Below, one piece after another: positions 14,124 to 14,346 of a stretch of DNA of 14,346 nucleotides. A program made the position numbers and the translations under genes. Each line of letters begins with the position of its first letter. Within the stretch, counting starts at the first letter, position 1. The stretch comes from Bacteroidetes bacterium GWA2_31_9b (GTDB lineage: Bacteria; Bacteroidota; Bacteroidia; Bacteroidales; UBA12077): positions 5,558 to 19,903 of the forward strand of contig MENE01000158.1 in NCBI GenBank assembly GCA_001769005.1, in the 5' to 3' direction. The notes beneath the pieces were generated by a model, which made no database searches, had not been told where the DNA came from, and saw only the letters and a program-made list of their open reading frames with translations.

Positions 14124-14346
14124 GAAAAGAATTTTATCTATATTATTTTCTTTACTTATCATACTTTCAGGGATTCACTTCACAATTGCAACTCATTATT
14201 GTGGTGGTGAAGTTGCAGCTGTTAGATTTTCTGTTTCTGGAGAAAAGGCAACATGTGGTATGAAAATTGATAATATTAACTTTCCTTCAAAAACAAGTCA
14301 ATTTTCTTCAAATTGCTGTGACGATGAAATTTCTATTTATACAGTT
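14122..14346 (+). CDS. HYC_CC_PP family protein, N-terminal 75 residues (runs off right edge)
   Basis: The frame opens at the ATG at 14122 and stays open for 75 codons to the window end. The nearest upstream in-frame stop is at 14086-14088, with no other start between. Residues 1-20 (MKRILSILFSLLIILSGIHF) form a signal peptide or membrane anchor. Then follow His25-Tyr26-Cys27-Gly-Gly, Cys45-Gly46-Met47 and Cys65-Cys66-Asp67, the spaced HYC, CGM and CC-D signatures of this Bacteroidota family. A proline pair near the C-terminus would lie outside the window. The family's role is not established. The His/Cys/Met pattern suggests metal binding, and I recall members near metal-uptake or TonB-receptor genes, which cannot be seen here. 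It is divergent from the PKD lipoprotein gene. Confidence 0.82.
   Translation, partial: MKRILSILFSLLIILSGIHFTIATHYCGGEVAAVRFSVSGEKATCGMKIDNINFPSKTSQFSSNCCDDEISIYTV

Overview
The window looks like a piece of a Bacteroidota chromosome, probably Bacteroidales/Marinilabiliales or a relative. By eye it is roughly two-thirds A+T. Genes lack clear Shine-Dalgarno sequences, and at least two promoters carry the Bacteroidota -7 box TAnnTTTG. The protein families also point there: a HYC_CC_PP-type protein, a PKD lipoprotein, a DUF4340 protein and a DUF2461 protein. No transposase, integrase, phage gene, CRISPR array, tRNA or rRNA was seen. Most of the window is ordinary core metabolism and envelope genes.

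Layout. 1-959 (minus): the N-terminal end of a membrane-anchored DUF4340 protein that runs off the left edge, preceded by an unrecognised secreted or membrane protein. 1110-2585 (plus): a secreted M28 metallopeptidase with a PA-like insert. 2660-6776 (minus): the odhA-odhB operon for E1 and E2 of 2-oxoglutarate dehydrogenase, with an array of heptanucleotide repeats between the two genes. After a 344-bp divergent spacer, 7121-10022 (plus) is a compact three-gene operon for the proton-translocating NAD(P) transhydrogenase (pntAA, pntAB, pntB). It meets a DUF2461 gene (10036-10710, minus) head-on, with a perfect hairpin between them. 10807-11482 (minus) is a two-gene module of a four-helix membrane protein and a 66-residue XRE-type regulator. 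Its promoter is well formed and full of inverted and direct repeats that look like operators. 11695-12921 (plus) is peptidase T, ending in a strong bidirectional terminator shared with a minus-strand PKD-domain lipoprotein (12982-13893). 14122 to the end (plus) is the start of a HYC_CC_PP family protein.

How the genes relate. The odh and pnt operons are divergent. One makes NADH in the TCA cycle and the other uses the proton gradient to turn NADH into NADPH, so shared control is plausible, though no convincing promoter is visible between them. M28 and PepT are peptide-degrading enzymes, one exported and one cytoplasmic, but they are far apart and separately transcribed.

Points most worth a second look: (1) three families of 7-bp tandem repeats filling the odhA-odhB gap; (2) the membrane transhydrogenase, where the proton-channel histidine of the E. 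coli beta subunit is replaced by Asn and a His sits in PntAB instead; (3) the XRE/membrane-protein module with its operator-like repeats; (4) a 16-base element shared exactly by that promoter and the HYC_CC_PP promoter, where it runs into the start codon; (5) a four-cysteine tail on OdhA.
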